A stretch of 54,141 nt of DNA from Dysgonamonadaceae bacterium (GCA_029975415.1 JARKPE010000006.1:1-54141), one strand, 5' to 3'. Shown: positions 27,308-35,197, counted from the first letter of the stretch. The notes: generated from the letters alone by a model not told the origin. Made by a program: numbers and translations.

Positions 27308-28062
27308 ATCTTTACAGGGCCGATTTGCACATTCATACCTGTCTGTCGCCTTGCGGCGATTTGGAAATGAGTCCGCGCAATATTATCCACACAGCCACCC
27401 AAAAAGGTCTGGATATGATTGCGATAACGGATCACAATTCGACAAGGAATGTGAAAACCTGCCTTGAGATTGCCAGAGAAAAAAATATTTTTGTTATTCC
27501 CGGATGCGAAATAAATACACAGGAAGAGGTGCATTGTTTGGCATATTTTCCCGATTTGGAGGCAATATCGGAATTCCAAAAATATCTCGACCGGAAGTTA
27601 CCGGAAATAGAAAACGATCCTGATTTATTCGGATATCAGGTAGCAGTGGATGAGGATGATAGAATTATATTTGAAGAAAAGCGATCGTTATTTTTAGGAA
27701 TTCGTGACGATATAGAAAATGTGGCGAATCAAGTTCACGCGTTGGGTGGAATTTTTGTTCCGGCACATATCGATCGCTTGAAAAATAGCATTTTCAGTCA
27801 GTTGGGGTTCATTCCCTTCGATTTGAAATATGACGCACTCGAAATTTCGAAGCGACATTCGGTTCCCGAATTTTTGAAAATGCATCCCGAATTGCTAAAT
27901 ATACGTATTCTTCGCAATTCGGATGCGCATCAGTTGGATGATATCGGCACTCTCACTACCTTTTTTCGGATGCCCGAATTAAACTGGAATTTTTTTAAAT
28001 CGGCTTTCGAAATCAATGCTTTCGGATCTGAAATTCTCAACCCAGATTCCAAGATATGGTAG
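27304..28062 (+). CDS. PHP-domain metal-dependent phosphoesterase
   Basis: A 252-aa polymerase-and-histidinol-phosphatase-type protein. Metal ligands of the PHP fold are visible: HIHT in ADLHIHTCLS (residues 9-11), the TDHNS motif (about 43-45), the GCEIN Glu, the PAHID His (about 158-160) and the final NSDAH Asp-His (about 203-205). PHP proteins of this size hydrolyse phosphate mono- or diesters, including nucleotide messengers in some cases. In [FeFe]-hydrogenase loci of anaerobes such a gene often sits beside HydS and the ATPases, and a role in removing a phosphate signal is plausible but unproven. It overlaps the next gene by 7 bp. Confidence 0.85.
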   Translation: MNLYRADLHIHTCLSPCGDLEMSPRNIIHTATQKGLDMIAITDHNSTRNVKTCLEIAREKNIFVIPGCEINTQEEVHCLAYFPDLEAISEFQKYLDRKLPEIENDPDLFGYQVAVDEDDRIIFEEKRSLFLGIRDDIENVANQVHALGGIFVPAHIDRLKNSIFSQLGFIPFDLKYDALEISKRHSVPEFLKMHPELLNIRILRNSDAHQLDDIGTLTTFFRMPELNWNFFKSAFEINAFGSEILNPDSKIW

Positions 28063-28619
28063 ATTTATCGATGCATCTGATGGATATTGTACAAAATTCT
28101 ATTCGAGCAAATGCGAAGACGATAGACATTCTGTTCGAAGAAAAAACAAAAACGCACACGTTGACTTTTGTAGTGAATGATGACGGAATAGGAATAGACA
28201 GAGAAATGCTAAAAAAAATAGACGATCCGTTTTTTACTACGCGCAACACCCGAAGAATTGGGCTCGGTGTGCCCTTGTTGAAGATGACATGCGAGCAAAC
28301 GGGAGGAAATCTTGAGGTCAAATCCGAACCCGAGATAGGTGCATCTGTAAAGGCGGTATATCGAACCGATCACCCCGATTGTTTGCCACTTGGAGATATT
28401 GCCGGAACACTTTCCTTGTTGCTCAAGGCCAATCCTGAAATTCGATTTCGGGTGCTTTATCGATTAGATGATGACGAATTTCGTTTTGATTCCGACGAAT
28501 TGAAACAACTTGGAATTGAATTGGATACTGCCGAAATGTTTTTTGCACTCAAAGAATTTTTCGCTGCCAATTTCGAGGAATTATTTCGAAAACGACCTTC
28601 CGGCAGTTATCTTTGTTAG
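28056..28619 (+). CDS. Stand-alone histidine-kinase-type ATPase domain protein
   Basis: A 187-aa protein. Residues 1-105 form a GHKL ATPase domain of sensor-kinase type: an N box MDIVQNSIRANA (8-19), a G1 box DDGIGID, an F box DPFFTT and a G2 box RRIGLGVPLLK. No phospho-accepting His/DHp domain, sensor domain or membrane segment is present. The remaining C-terminal 80 residues form an unrecognised alpha/beta region. It may phosphorylate another protein of the locus or act as an ATP-dependent switch. It is the second GHKL ATPase in this operon and is of a different subfamily from the one at 25175. Confidence 0.8.
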   Translation: MVDLSMHLMDIVQNSIRANAKTIDILFEEKTKTHTLTFVVNDDGIGIDREMLKKIDDPFFTTRNTRRIGLGVPLLKMTCEQTGGNLEVKSEPEIGASVKAVYRTDHPDCLPLGDIAGTLSLLLKANPEIRFRVLYRLDDDEFRFDSDELKQLGIELDTAEMFFALKEFFAANFEELFRKRPSGSYLC

Positions 28620-28664
28620 GTATTCAATGTTATGATAATTAATAATTTAAATCCAAATATCGAT

Positions 28665-29069
28665 ATGACAGAAATAAAAACTTTAGCTGACCTGAAAAAA
28701 AAACAAGAGGAAGTTAAATCGAGAATCGACTTGCGAAACAAAGCCGAAAACCCTGAAGCACGTGTACAAGTCAAAGTTGCAATGGCAACCTGTGGTATAG
28801 CGGCCGGCGCCAAAAAAGTGATGGAATATTTTGTGGAAGAACTCGAAAAAAGAAATATCGATGCCATCGTTACGCAAACCGGATGTATGGGCTATTGTTT
28901 CGCCGAACCAACGGTCGAAGTCATACTGCCGGGCAAGGAAGCAATGGTTTTTGGATATGTGGATAATGTTCGTGCCGACGAAATCATCGAGCGGTATATC
29001 AAGCACGGAGAATTGGTGGATGGCATTATTCCTCAGAATTATGATACCATCGAACATGAAGAACGATAA
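28665..29069 (+). CDS. Small thioredoxin-fold [2Fe-2S] ferredoxin-like protein
   Basis: A 134-aa protein (from the ATG at 28665; an in-frame ATG at 28632 would add 11 residues) with a basic helical N-terminus and a thioredoxin-like ferredoxin domain. Visible cysteines are Cys43 (TCGIAAGA) and Cys74 and Cys78 (GCMGYC). Only three are present, whereas the related domain at the start of HydB has the normal four (Cys11, 16, 48, 52). It may bind a cluster with a non-cysteine ligand or have lost the cluster. Proteins of this type precede hydB in many [FeFe]-hydrogenase operons and may be an electron carrier or assembly partner. Confidence 0.82.
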   Translation: MTEIKTLADLKKKQEEVKSRIDLRNKAENPEARVQVKVAMATCGIAAGAKKVMEYFVEELEKRNIDAIVTQTGCMGYCFAEPTVEVILPGKEAMVFGYVDNVRADEIIERYIKHGELVDGIIPQNYDTIEHEER

Positions 29070-29087
29070 ATCGAGGAGGAGCAAACA

Positions 29088-30911
29088 ATGAGTCAGTACA
29101 AAATGCATATTTTGGTGTGCGATGGAACGGGTTGCCGGTCTTCGCAAAGCGGATTGATCAGCGAAATGTTTCGGGACGAACTCCTGCGCAAAGGTCTAAA
29201 AAACGAAGTACAGGTGATTCGCACCGGTTGCTTCGGCTTTTGCGAAAAAGGTCCCATTGTCAAGATATTGCCCGACAATACCTTCTACACCCAAGTGAGG
29301 CCCGAAGACACGGCCGAAATCATAGACGAACATATTATTAAAGGGCGGAAGGTTACTCGACTTCTATATCTCGATCCCGACACACAGGAGTATGTTTCGG
29401 ACTCCAAGCATATGGGGTTTTACAAAAAACAACTGCGTGTTGCCTTGCGTAATTGTGGGCTGATTGATCCGGAAAACATAGATGAAGCCATTGCCCGCGA
29501 TGCCTACCAAGCTTTGGGGAAAGTATTGAGTGAATATACGCCCGAGCAAACTATTGACATTATCAAGCGTTCAGGTCTCCGCGGAAGAGGAGGTGCCGGA
29601 TTTCCTACCGGCTTGAAATGGGAAATCACCGGTAAGAATCCCGCTGATCGGAAATATGTGGTATGCAATGCCGACGAGGGAGATCCCGGTGCTTTCATGG
29701 ATCGATCCATTCTCGAGGGCGATCCGCATTCGGTTCTCGAAGCAATGGCGATTTGCGGTTATTGCATCGGTGCCAGCAATGGTTTGATATATGTGAGAGC
29801 CGAATATCCACTGGCAGTTAAGCGATTAAAAGTCGCAATCGAGCAGGCACATCAATACGGATTGCTGGGCGAGCATATTTTCGGCACCGATTTCTCTTTC
29901 GACATCAAATTACGCTATGGAGCGGGAGCATTTGTATGCGGAGAAGAAACAGCACTCATCCATTCCATGGAAGGAAAACGCGGTGAACCAACCAATAAGC
30001 CACCGTTTCCGTCACAAAGCGGATATCTCGGCAAACCTACCAATGTGAATAATGTGGAAACTTTTGCTAATGTTCCGGTTATCATTTTGAAAGGAGCAGA
30101 ATGGTTTTCGTCTATCGGTACCGAAAAATCGAAAGGTACCAAAGTGTTTGCACTTGCCGGTAAAATCAACAATGTGGGGTTGATCGAAGTCCCGATGGGA
30201 ACAACGCTGCGCGAGATTATTTTCGAAATTGGCGGCGGAATTAAAAACGGGAAGAAATTCAAAGCTATACAAACAGGTGGTCCTTCCGGTGGCTGCCTCA
30301 CGGAAAAGCATCTCGATACGCCGATTGATTACGAAAGTTTGACTGCTGCAGGATCGATGATGGGATCGGGCGGCATGATCGTACTCGACGAAGATGATTG
30401 CATGGTTTCCGTTGCAAAATATTATCTCGGATTCATCGTTGAGGAATCATGCGGAAAATGTGCTCCCTGCCGGATTGGCAACAAACGTCTGTATGAAATT
30501 TTGGAACGCATAACAAAAGGGAAAGCTGTTCCCGAAGATCTCGATAAACTTCGCAATTTGTGTAACGTCATCAGAGATACGGCTTTGTGTGGATTGGGCC
30601 AAACATCTCCCAATCCTGTACTTTCGACATTGAACAATTTCATAGAAGAATATGAAGAACACGTTTTCGAAAAAAAATGTCGTTCGGGTCAATGTCACGA
30701 TTTGCTTTATTATGTAATCGACGAAGAAGAATGCACGGGTTGTGGAGCATGCAAACGTGTTTGTCCCGTAAATGCCATTTCGGGCGAGAAAAAGCAACCC
30801 CACATCATCGATCAGAAAATATGCATCAAATGCGGATCGTGTATGGAAAAATGCCAATTCGATGCCATCAATCTGAAAAATGAATATAAATCGACAACTG
30901 TTTCCGTGTGA
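29088..30911 (+). CDS. hydB: [FeFe]-hydrogenase subunit HydB (NuoF-like, NAD(H)-binding)
   Basis: A 607-aa flavoprotein subunit that carries the NAD(H) site and FMN of the trimeric HydABC enzyme. The N-terminal thioredoxin-like [2Fe-2S] domain has Cys11, 16, 48 and 52. The NuoF core (about 140-520) has the GLRGRGGAGFPTGLKW FMN/NAD motif, NADEGDPG, and the GAGAYVCGEETAL-like segment (here GAGAFVCGEETAL). The ESCGKCAPCRIG motif plus a later Cys binds a [4Fe-4S] cluster. The C-terminus adds two [4Fe-4S] ferredoxin motifs (CTGCGACKRVCP and CIKCGSCMEKC). This layout is that of Thermotoga and Acetobacterium bifurcating hydrogenases, which couple NADH and reduced ferredoxin to H2. The GAGGAGG ribosome binding site before the ATG is unusually strong for this phylum. 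Confidence 0.95.
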   Translation: MSQYKMHILVCDGTGCRSSQSGLISEMFRDELLRKGLKNEVQVIRTGCFGFCEKGPIVKILPDNTFYTQVRPEDTAEIIDEHIIKGRKVTRLLYLDPDTQEYVSDSKHMGFYKKQLRVALRNCGLIDPENIDEAIARDAYQALGKVLSEYTPEQTIDIIKRSGLRGRGGAGFPTGLKWEITGKNPADRKYVVCNADEGDPGAFMDRSILEGDPHSVLEAMAICGYCIGASNGLIYVRAEYPLAVKRLKVAIEQAHQYGLLGEHIFGTDFSFDIKLRYGAGAFVCGEETALIHSMEGKRGEPTNKPPFPSQSGYLGKPTNVNNVETFANVPVIILKGAEWFSSIGTEKSKGTKVFALAGKINNVGLIEVPMGTTLREIIFEIGGGIKNGKKFKAIQTGGPSGGCLTEKHLDTPIDYESLTAAGSMMGSGGMIVLDEDDCMVSVAKYYLGFIVEESCGKCAPCRIGNKRLYEILERITKGKAVPEDLDKLRNLCNVIRDTALCGLGQTSPNPVLSTLNNFIEEYEEHVFEKKCRSGQCHDLLYYVIDEEECTGCGACKRVCPVNAISGEKKQPHIIDQKICIKCGSCMEKCQFDAINLKNEYKSTTVSV

Positions 30912-30986
30912 AAATTTTCATCTCAACATCGGAAAAGAAAGAAATGCAAATCGTTTTTCCCAACTCCCCTCAAAAAAAACTATTTT

Positions 30987-32759
30987 ATGGAAATGATAAA
31001 ACTTACCATCGACAATAAAAAAATCGAAGTCGCAGAAGGTACAACTATTCTGAAAGCGGCCCGTCAGTTTGGAATCGATATTCCTACATTGTGTCACTTC
31101 GAACTCGGAGACATGGGCATAGAAAATAAGCCGGGTGGATGCCGCATTTGTGTTGTAGAGATCGAAGGACGTCGTAATCTTGCTCCTTCGTGTATTACCG
31201 AAGTACAGGAAGGAATGGTGGTCAACACCCATAATATTCGCGTGATAAATGCACGACGTACGGTACTCGAACTCATCATCTCCGATCATCCTTTCGATTG
31301 CCTTGTTTGCGCAAAATCGGGACAGTGCGAATTACAACATTTGGCCACTCAACTCGGAATACGAGAAATTCCCTATAAAGGCGAACAATCGACTTATCGA
31401 AAAGATACATCCCCGTCCATCATTCGAGATATCGACAAATGCATCTTGTGTCGACGTTGTGAAATGATGTGTAATCAGGTGCAGACAGTTGGTGCGCTAT
31501 CGGCAATCAATCGTGGATTCATGTCGGTGGTTGCGCCTGCATTCGAAATGAATCTCGAGGATTCGCCTTGCACTTATTGTGGTCAGTGTGTTTCGGTATG
31601 TCCGACAGGAGCACTCACCGAAGTCGATCACACCAACGATATCATTCGGGCTTTATCCGATCCTTCGAAAACGGTTATTGTTCAGACGGCACCTGCCGTT
31701 AGAGCTGCTCTCGGCGAAGAATTTGGGATGGAACCCGGCACATTGGTTACCGGCAAACTGGTTGCTGCCCTCCGCCGCCTCGGTTTCGATTATGTGTTCG
31801 ACACCGATTTCAGTGCCGACCTCACCATCATGGAAGAAGGTACGGAATTTTTGAATCGAATCAAACGGCATATGGCGGGAGATACTTCAGTCCGATTACC
31901 GATTCTTACTTCTTGCTGTCCCGGTTGGGTAAACTTTTTCGAGCACAACTTCCCCGATTTGCTTGATGTGCCATCAACAGCCAAATCGCCACAACAAATG
32001 TTCGGCGCTATAGCAAAAACTTATTTTGCGGACAAAATAGGTGTGAATAGAAACGATTTGGTGGTAGTATCTATCATGCCATGCCTGGCAAAAAAATATG
32101 AATGTCAACGCAATGAGTTTAAGGTAAACGGAAATCCGGATGTCGATTATTCGATTTCAACGCGCGAGCTGGCTGCATTTATCAAATTGGCAAACATCGA
32201 CTTTCTGGATCTACCCGACGAAGATTTCGACGATCCTTTGGGAGAGTCCTCCGGCGCCGGTGTTATTTTTGGTAATACGGGAGGTGTGATCGAGGCGGCT
32301 TGCCGAACCGCTTACGAATTATATACAGGGAAGAAACTGGAAAAGATAGAATTTGAGGAATTGCGTGGTTTGGAAGGAATTCGCTCTGCTACCATCGATT
32401 TCGACGGACTTCCATTGAATATCGGAATAGCCAACGGATTGGGAAACGCACGAAAATTGCTTGACGAAGTTCGTGCCGGAACATCCAATTATCATGCCAT
32501 CGAAATAATGGCTTGTCCGGGTGGTTGCATTGGTGGCGGCGGACAACCTTATCATCATGGCAATAGTGAAATCCTTCGACGAAGAGCAGCTGCCATTTAT
32601 ACCGAAGACGAAAGGAAAACCATTCGCAAATCACATGAGAATCCTTCCATTATTCGTCTCTACAGCGAATTTTTGGGAGAGCCTGGCAGCAAGAAGTCTC
32701 ATTGCCTGTTACATACCCACTATTTCCCGAAAAGTAACGAAGTAACCATTCATCGATAG
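30987..32759 (+). CDS. hydA: [FeFe]-hydrogenase catalytic subunit HydA
   Basis: A 590-aa catalytic subunit that reduces protons or oxidises H2 at the H-cluster. In order it has an N-terminal [2Fe-2S] domain (Cys36 onward), a His-Cys3 [4Fe-4S] site (DHPFDCLVCAKSGQCEL), two ferredoxin [4Fe-4S] motifs (CILCRRCEMMC and CTYCGQCVSVCP), and the H domain. The H domain has TSCCPGW (Cys310 proton transfer, Cys311 ligand), MPCLAKKYE (Cys366) and MACPGGCIGGGGQP (Cys510 and Cys514). All catalytic residues are present. The C-terminal 60 residues contain the small-subunit-like domain. It lies 75 bp after hydB and 19 bp before hydC. The HydEFG maturases needed to build its active site must lie elsewhere in the genome. 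Confidence 0.96.
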   Translation: MEMIKLTIDNKKIEVAEGTTILKAARQFGIDIPTLCHFELGDMGIENKPGGCRICVVEIEGRRNLAPSCITEVQEGMVVNTHNIRVINARRTVLELIISDHPFDCLVCAKSGQCELQHLATQLGIREIPYKGEQSTYRKDTSPSIIRDIDKCILCRRCEMMCNQVQTVGALSAINRGFMSVVAPAFEMNLEDSPCTYCGQCVSVCPTGALTEVDHTNDIIRALSDPSKTVIVQTAPAVRAALGEEFGMEPGTLVTGKLVAALRRLGFDYVFDTDFSADLTIMEEGTEFLNRIKRHMAGDTSVRLPILTSCCPGWVNFFEHNFPDLLDVPSTAKSPQQMFGAIAKTYFADKIGVNRNDLVVVSIMPCLAKKYECQRNEFKVNGNPDVDYSISTRELAAFIKLANIDFLDLPDEDFDDPLGESSGAGVIFGNTGGVIEAACRTAYELYTGKKLEKIEFEELRGLEGIRSATIDFDGLPLNIGIANGLGNARKLLDEVRAGTSNYHAIEIMACPGGCIGGGGQPYHHGNSEILRRRAAAIYTEDERKTIRKSHENPSIIRLYSEFLGEPGSKKSHCLLHTHYFPKSNEVTIHR

Positions 32760-32778
32760 TCAACAAAAACAAAGAGTT

Positions 32779-33330
32779 ATGAGTACGAAAACAAATACGG
32801 AAAATCATATTGCAAACGAATGCCCTTATAATGGATCCTTGCCGGAAGTTGAAGTGAAAATAAAGCTCACGGCTGATAAAATCGAAAAAATCGATGCAAT
32901 TTGTCGGTCATTTGACAATGATCCCGGAGAATTGATCAATGTGTTGCACGAGACCCAATCGGAATTTGGATATTTGCCGGCCGAAGTTCAGGATGTGATT
33001 GCCCAAAACTTGCGAATACCTGTTGCTCAAGTTTATGGAGTGGTGTCGTTTTACTCGTTTTTTACCATGACCCCCAAAGGAGAACATCCGATTTCGATAT
33101 GTTTGGGGACGGCATGTTATGTGAGAGGATCGGAAAAAATTCTCGAAGAATTTAAAAAGGAACTGAAAATCGAAGTCGGCGAAACCACTCCCGATGGAAA
33201 GTTTTCGATTAATTGTCTGCGATGCGTCGGTGCATGCGGGCTGGCTCCGGTAGTGATGGTAGGCGAAAGAGTTTTCGGTCGCGTTTCACCTGAAGGTGTA
33301 AAACAGATTATAGCCGAGTACAACAATTAA
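32779..33330 (+). CDS. hydC: [FeFe]-hydrogenase subunit HydC (NuoE-like)
   Basis: A 183-aa thioredoxin-fold [2Fe-2S] subunit that relays electrons within HydABC. It has the NuoE helical N-part (LINVLHETQSEFGYLP) and the SFYSFFTMTP segment. The cluster ligands are CLGTAC (two Cys, C-x4-C) and CLRCVGAC (C-x3-C). The first 20 residues are a polar extension with an isolated Cys. Length is normal. Last gene of the hydrogenase operon; an insertion sequence begins 31 bp after its stop and has probably replaced or displaced its native terminator. Confidence 0.93.
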   Translation: MSTKTNTENHIANECPYNGSLPEVEVKIKLTADKIEKIDAICRSFDNDPGELINVLHETQSEFGYLPAEVQDVIAQNLRIPVAQVYGVVSFYSFFTMTPKGEHPISICLGTACYVRGSEKILEEFKKELKIEVGETTPDGKFSINCLRCVGACGLAPVVMVGERVFGRVSPEGVKQIIAEYNN

Positions 33331-33361
33331 AAAATGATGGTTTATACTACTCCCAACCAAT

Positions 33362-33386
33362 TGTCTAGTCCTGAAATAGGTTTACA
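33362..33386 (+). repeat. Left terminal inverted repeat of the IS3-family element
   Basis: Begins TGTCTAGTCCTGAAAT. It pairs with the repeat at 34884-34908 with three mismatches in about 25 positions. The 3-bp target copy AAT lies directly outside. Confidence 0.85.
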
Positions 33387-33410
33387 AAAAAGTAAAGAGG
33401 ATTCAGGATT

Positions 33411-33779
33411 ATGAAAACAAAGGTAAAGAAATACACGGACGATTTTAAATTAATGGTTGTCCAGGATTATTTAAGTAGTGATATAAGTCAGTCAGCGTTA
33501 AAAAAGAAATATAATTTTGGAGGGAATAAGAATATTTACAATTGGATGCGTAAATTTGGGTTTTCAAAACCAAGTGAAGACCAAAAAGGATTGCATCAAG
33601 TCATGGCAAAGGAGGAACAAAAGTCAGCTTCAGAACAAGAGCTTGAATTAAAGATCAGCAAGTTAGAGGAAGAATTAAAGCGAGAGCAATTACGCACGAA
33701 GGCATTAAATGTTATGATTGACATAGCCGAACGGGATCTAAAAGTTGATATAAGAAAAAAATCTGGAGCCAAACGGTAA
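33411..33779 (+). CDS. IS3-family transposase OrfA
   Basis: A 122-aa helix-turn-helix protein that recognises the element ends. The N-terminal HTH region (KYTDDFKLMVVQDYLSS, then a recognition helix around SQSALKKKYNFGG) is followed by a leucine-zipper-like coiled coil (about 75-110, ELELKISKLEEELKREQLR) used to dimerise. It ends SGAKR-stop. The final codons cover the heptamer A-AAA-AAA at 33755-33761, which lets ribosomes slip by -1 into the OrfB frame. Confidence 0.88.
   Translation: MKTKVKKYTDDFKLMVVQDYLSSDISQSALKKKYNFGGNKNIYNWMRKFGFSKPSEDQKGLHQVMAKEEQKSASEQELELKISKLEEELKREQLRTKALNVMIDIAERDLKVDIRKKSGAKR
33755..33761 (+). promoter_or_regulatory. Programmed -1 frameshift site (A-AAA-AAA)
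   Basis: Seven adenines in the correct phase of OrfA (codons AAA-AAA begin at 33756). Slipping back one base enters the frame that reads IWSQTVTELRTSH and runs without a stop into OrfB. This is the classic IS3-family way to make the OrfAB transposase. Confidence 0.8.
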
Positions 33780-33820
33780 CAGAGCTGCGTACGAGTCATT
33801 ATGGTTCAGATATTGATGAT

Positions 33821-34684
33821 TTGTGCGACCTGTTTGGTAGAAGTAGGCAGGCCTACTACCAGCGAAGTAAATACAATTACAAGGAAGAAGTAAAAGAAGA
33901 GATACTGCTTCAATTAATTGAAAGAGAGCGGGAATTAATGCCCAAGCTTGGAGGTCGGAAGTTGTTGGAACTCATCCGGCCGCGTTTACCAACGGAATTA
34001 AGCATAGGCAGAGACAGTTTCTTTGATTTTCTGAGAAGGTATGGTTTATTGGTTGGGAAACGACGAAGACGAGTTAAAACAACGTATAGCAATCACTGGT
34101 TACGCAAGTATCCAAACCTGATTAAAGGATTTGTACCAACAGGAGCAAATCAATTATGGGTAAGTGATATTACGTATGTTGAAACAAAGGCAGGCTTCGT
34201 TTATTTGAATCTGATAACGGATGCTTATTCCCGGAAAATAGTAGGCTGGACGGTTGGCGAATCGTTAGAAGCAAAATACACGGTTGAGGCCTTAAGAATG
34301 GCATTAAAGCAAGTTCCAAAAGGGATTGAAGGTTTAATTCACCATTCCGACAGGGGAGTTCAATACTGTAGTTCAGAATATATCAAAGTATTGAATAAGC
34401 ATCACGTTCAAATCAGTATGACAGAAAATGGAGATCCTCGTGAAAATGCAATAGCAGAGCGTGTGAACGGCATTTTGAAAGACGAGTGGCTGAATCAAAT
34501 GAAGCTAAGCTCGATAGAAGAAACTATCAAAGCACTGAAACGAATAGTTCAGATTTACAATAGCTGTCGACCTCATGCCAGTTTGGATATGAAAACGCCG
34601 GACTATGCTCACAGTCAATCAGGTGAATTTAAGAAACATTGGAAAACGTATTACAAAACCGGACAAAACCCGGCATCGTATTAG
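33821..34684 (+). CDS. IS3-family transposase OrfB (DDE integrase)
   Basis: The catalytic half of the transposase, 287 aa if counted from the first ATG at 33821. The frame is open back to the slippery site at 33755, so the active protein is an OrfA-OrfB fusion. The rve integrase domain has the DDE triad: Asp in WVSDITYVE, Asp in HHSDRGVQY and Glu in NAIAERVNGILKDEW, with the usual HTH_21-like N-terminal part. All three residues are intact, so the element may be active. The C-terminus NPASY-stop is normal for the family. Confidence 0.92.
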   Translation: MCDLFGRSRQAYYQRSKYNYKEEVKEEILLQLIERERELMPKLGGRKLLELIRPRLPTELSIGRDSFFDFLRRYGLLVGKRRRRVKTTYSNHWLRKYPNLIKGFVPTGANQLWVSDITYVETKAGFVYLNLITDAYSRKIVGWTVGESLEAKYTVEALRMALKQVPKGIEGLIHHSDRGVQYCSSEYIKVLNKHHVQISMTENGDPRENAIAERVNGILKDEWLNQMKLSSIEETIKALKRIVQIYNSCRPHASLDMKTPDYAHSQSGEFKKHWKTYYKTGQNPASY

Positions 34685-34883
34685 GTTTTTAAGGCATAAA
34701 TAGCTCCTAGTTGTCATAAAAAAGGATAGCCGAAAATCAACTATCCCATTTTTCTGACGTACTTGTCGCTAATCATATTTATTCCTTGTCAGGTTGCTCC
34801 TCAGCAGAGCCTGACTCTGCTTGAATATGATAATGCAAAATTAAAAATAAATGTAAAGTAAATACAGGATTATAAACTAAAAC
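34685..34883. other. Non-coding tail of the insertion sequence with two hairpins
   Basis: After OrfB the element carries about 200 bp without a reading frame. GGATAG (34724-34729) pairs with CTATCC (34741-34746) and a short T run follows, a weak terminator. A second hairpin at 34788-34815 has outer stem GTCAGG/CCTGAC and inner stem TGCT/AGCA. The purpose of this tail is unknown. Confidence 0.5.
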
Positions 34884-34908
34884 TGTAAACAAATTTCAGG
34901 ACGAGACA
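34884..34908 (-). repeat. Right terminal inverted repeat of the IS3-family element
   Basis: Complement of the left repeat at 33362-33386, ending AGGACGAGACA. The target copy AAT follows at 34909-34911. Confidence 0.85.
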
Positions 34909-35131
34909 AATTTTTATTGGCCGGAATGAATAGAGGGTGTGCTTTGATTCAATGTACTTTCCGGTGAAAAGAACAAGGAGTGTTGTGAGCGATCATGTTG
35001 TTTTGCTGGCATAATTTTCGGCAGGATTTATATTCAAAGGTACGAAAACTTGCAGATATAACCCGAAAAATACTTACTATTGTGTTGTATATTAAATGAT
35101 TGAATGCTTTTTAGGGCTCAACCGGATAAGC

Positions 35132-35170
35132 GGAAAATAAAAAGAGGCAACCTTTTTTTAAGGCAGCCTC
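35132..35170 (-). terminator. Rho-independent terminator after the M16 protease gene
   Basis: GAGGCAACC (35144-35152) and GGCAGCCTC (35162-35170) form a stem with one mismatched region. On the minus strand it is followed by TTTTTATTTTCC. It lies 28 bp after the M16 stop and ends the operon that begins at 41898. Confidence 0.75.
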
Positions 35171-35197
35171 CAAAGTATAGATGAGACAATGCAAAAC

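Larger units (their letters stand above)
33362..34908 (+). mobile_element. Complete IS3-family insertion sequence, 1,547 bp
   Basis: Both ends are visible. The left end TGTCTAGTCCTGAAAT followed by GGTTTACA-like sequence (33362-33386) matches the complement of the right end (34884-34908) at about 22 of 25 positions, beginning TG and ending CA. The flanks carry a 3-bp direct repeat AAT (33359-33361 and 34909-34911), the target duplication usual for IS3 elements, so the insertion is probably recent. It encodes OrfA and OrfB joined by a -1 frameshift signal. The 224-bp non-coding tail after OrfB is long for this family. Confidence 0.9.

Noticed and set aside
34724-34752. GGATAG/CTATCC hairpin as terminator of the hydrogenase operon
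   Set aside because: It belongs to the insertion sequence, the stem has only six pairs and the T run is short. It may end OrfAB transcription at best.
35036-35043. Minus-strand TACCTTTG resembling a promoter -7 box
   Set aside because: It would read into the insertion sequence in antisense and no minus-strand gene lies there, so it is probably chance; it could be kept in mind for an antisense RNA.
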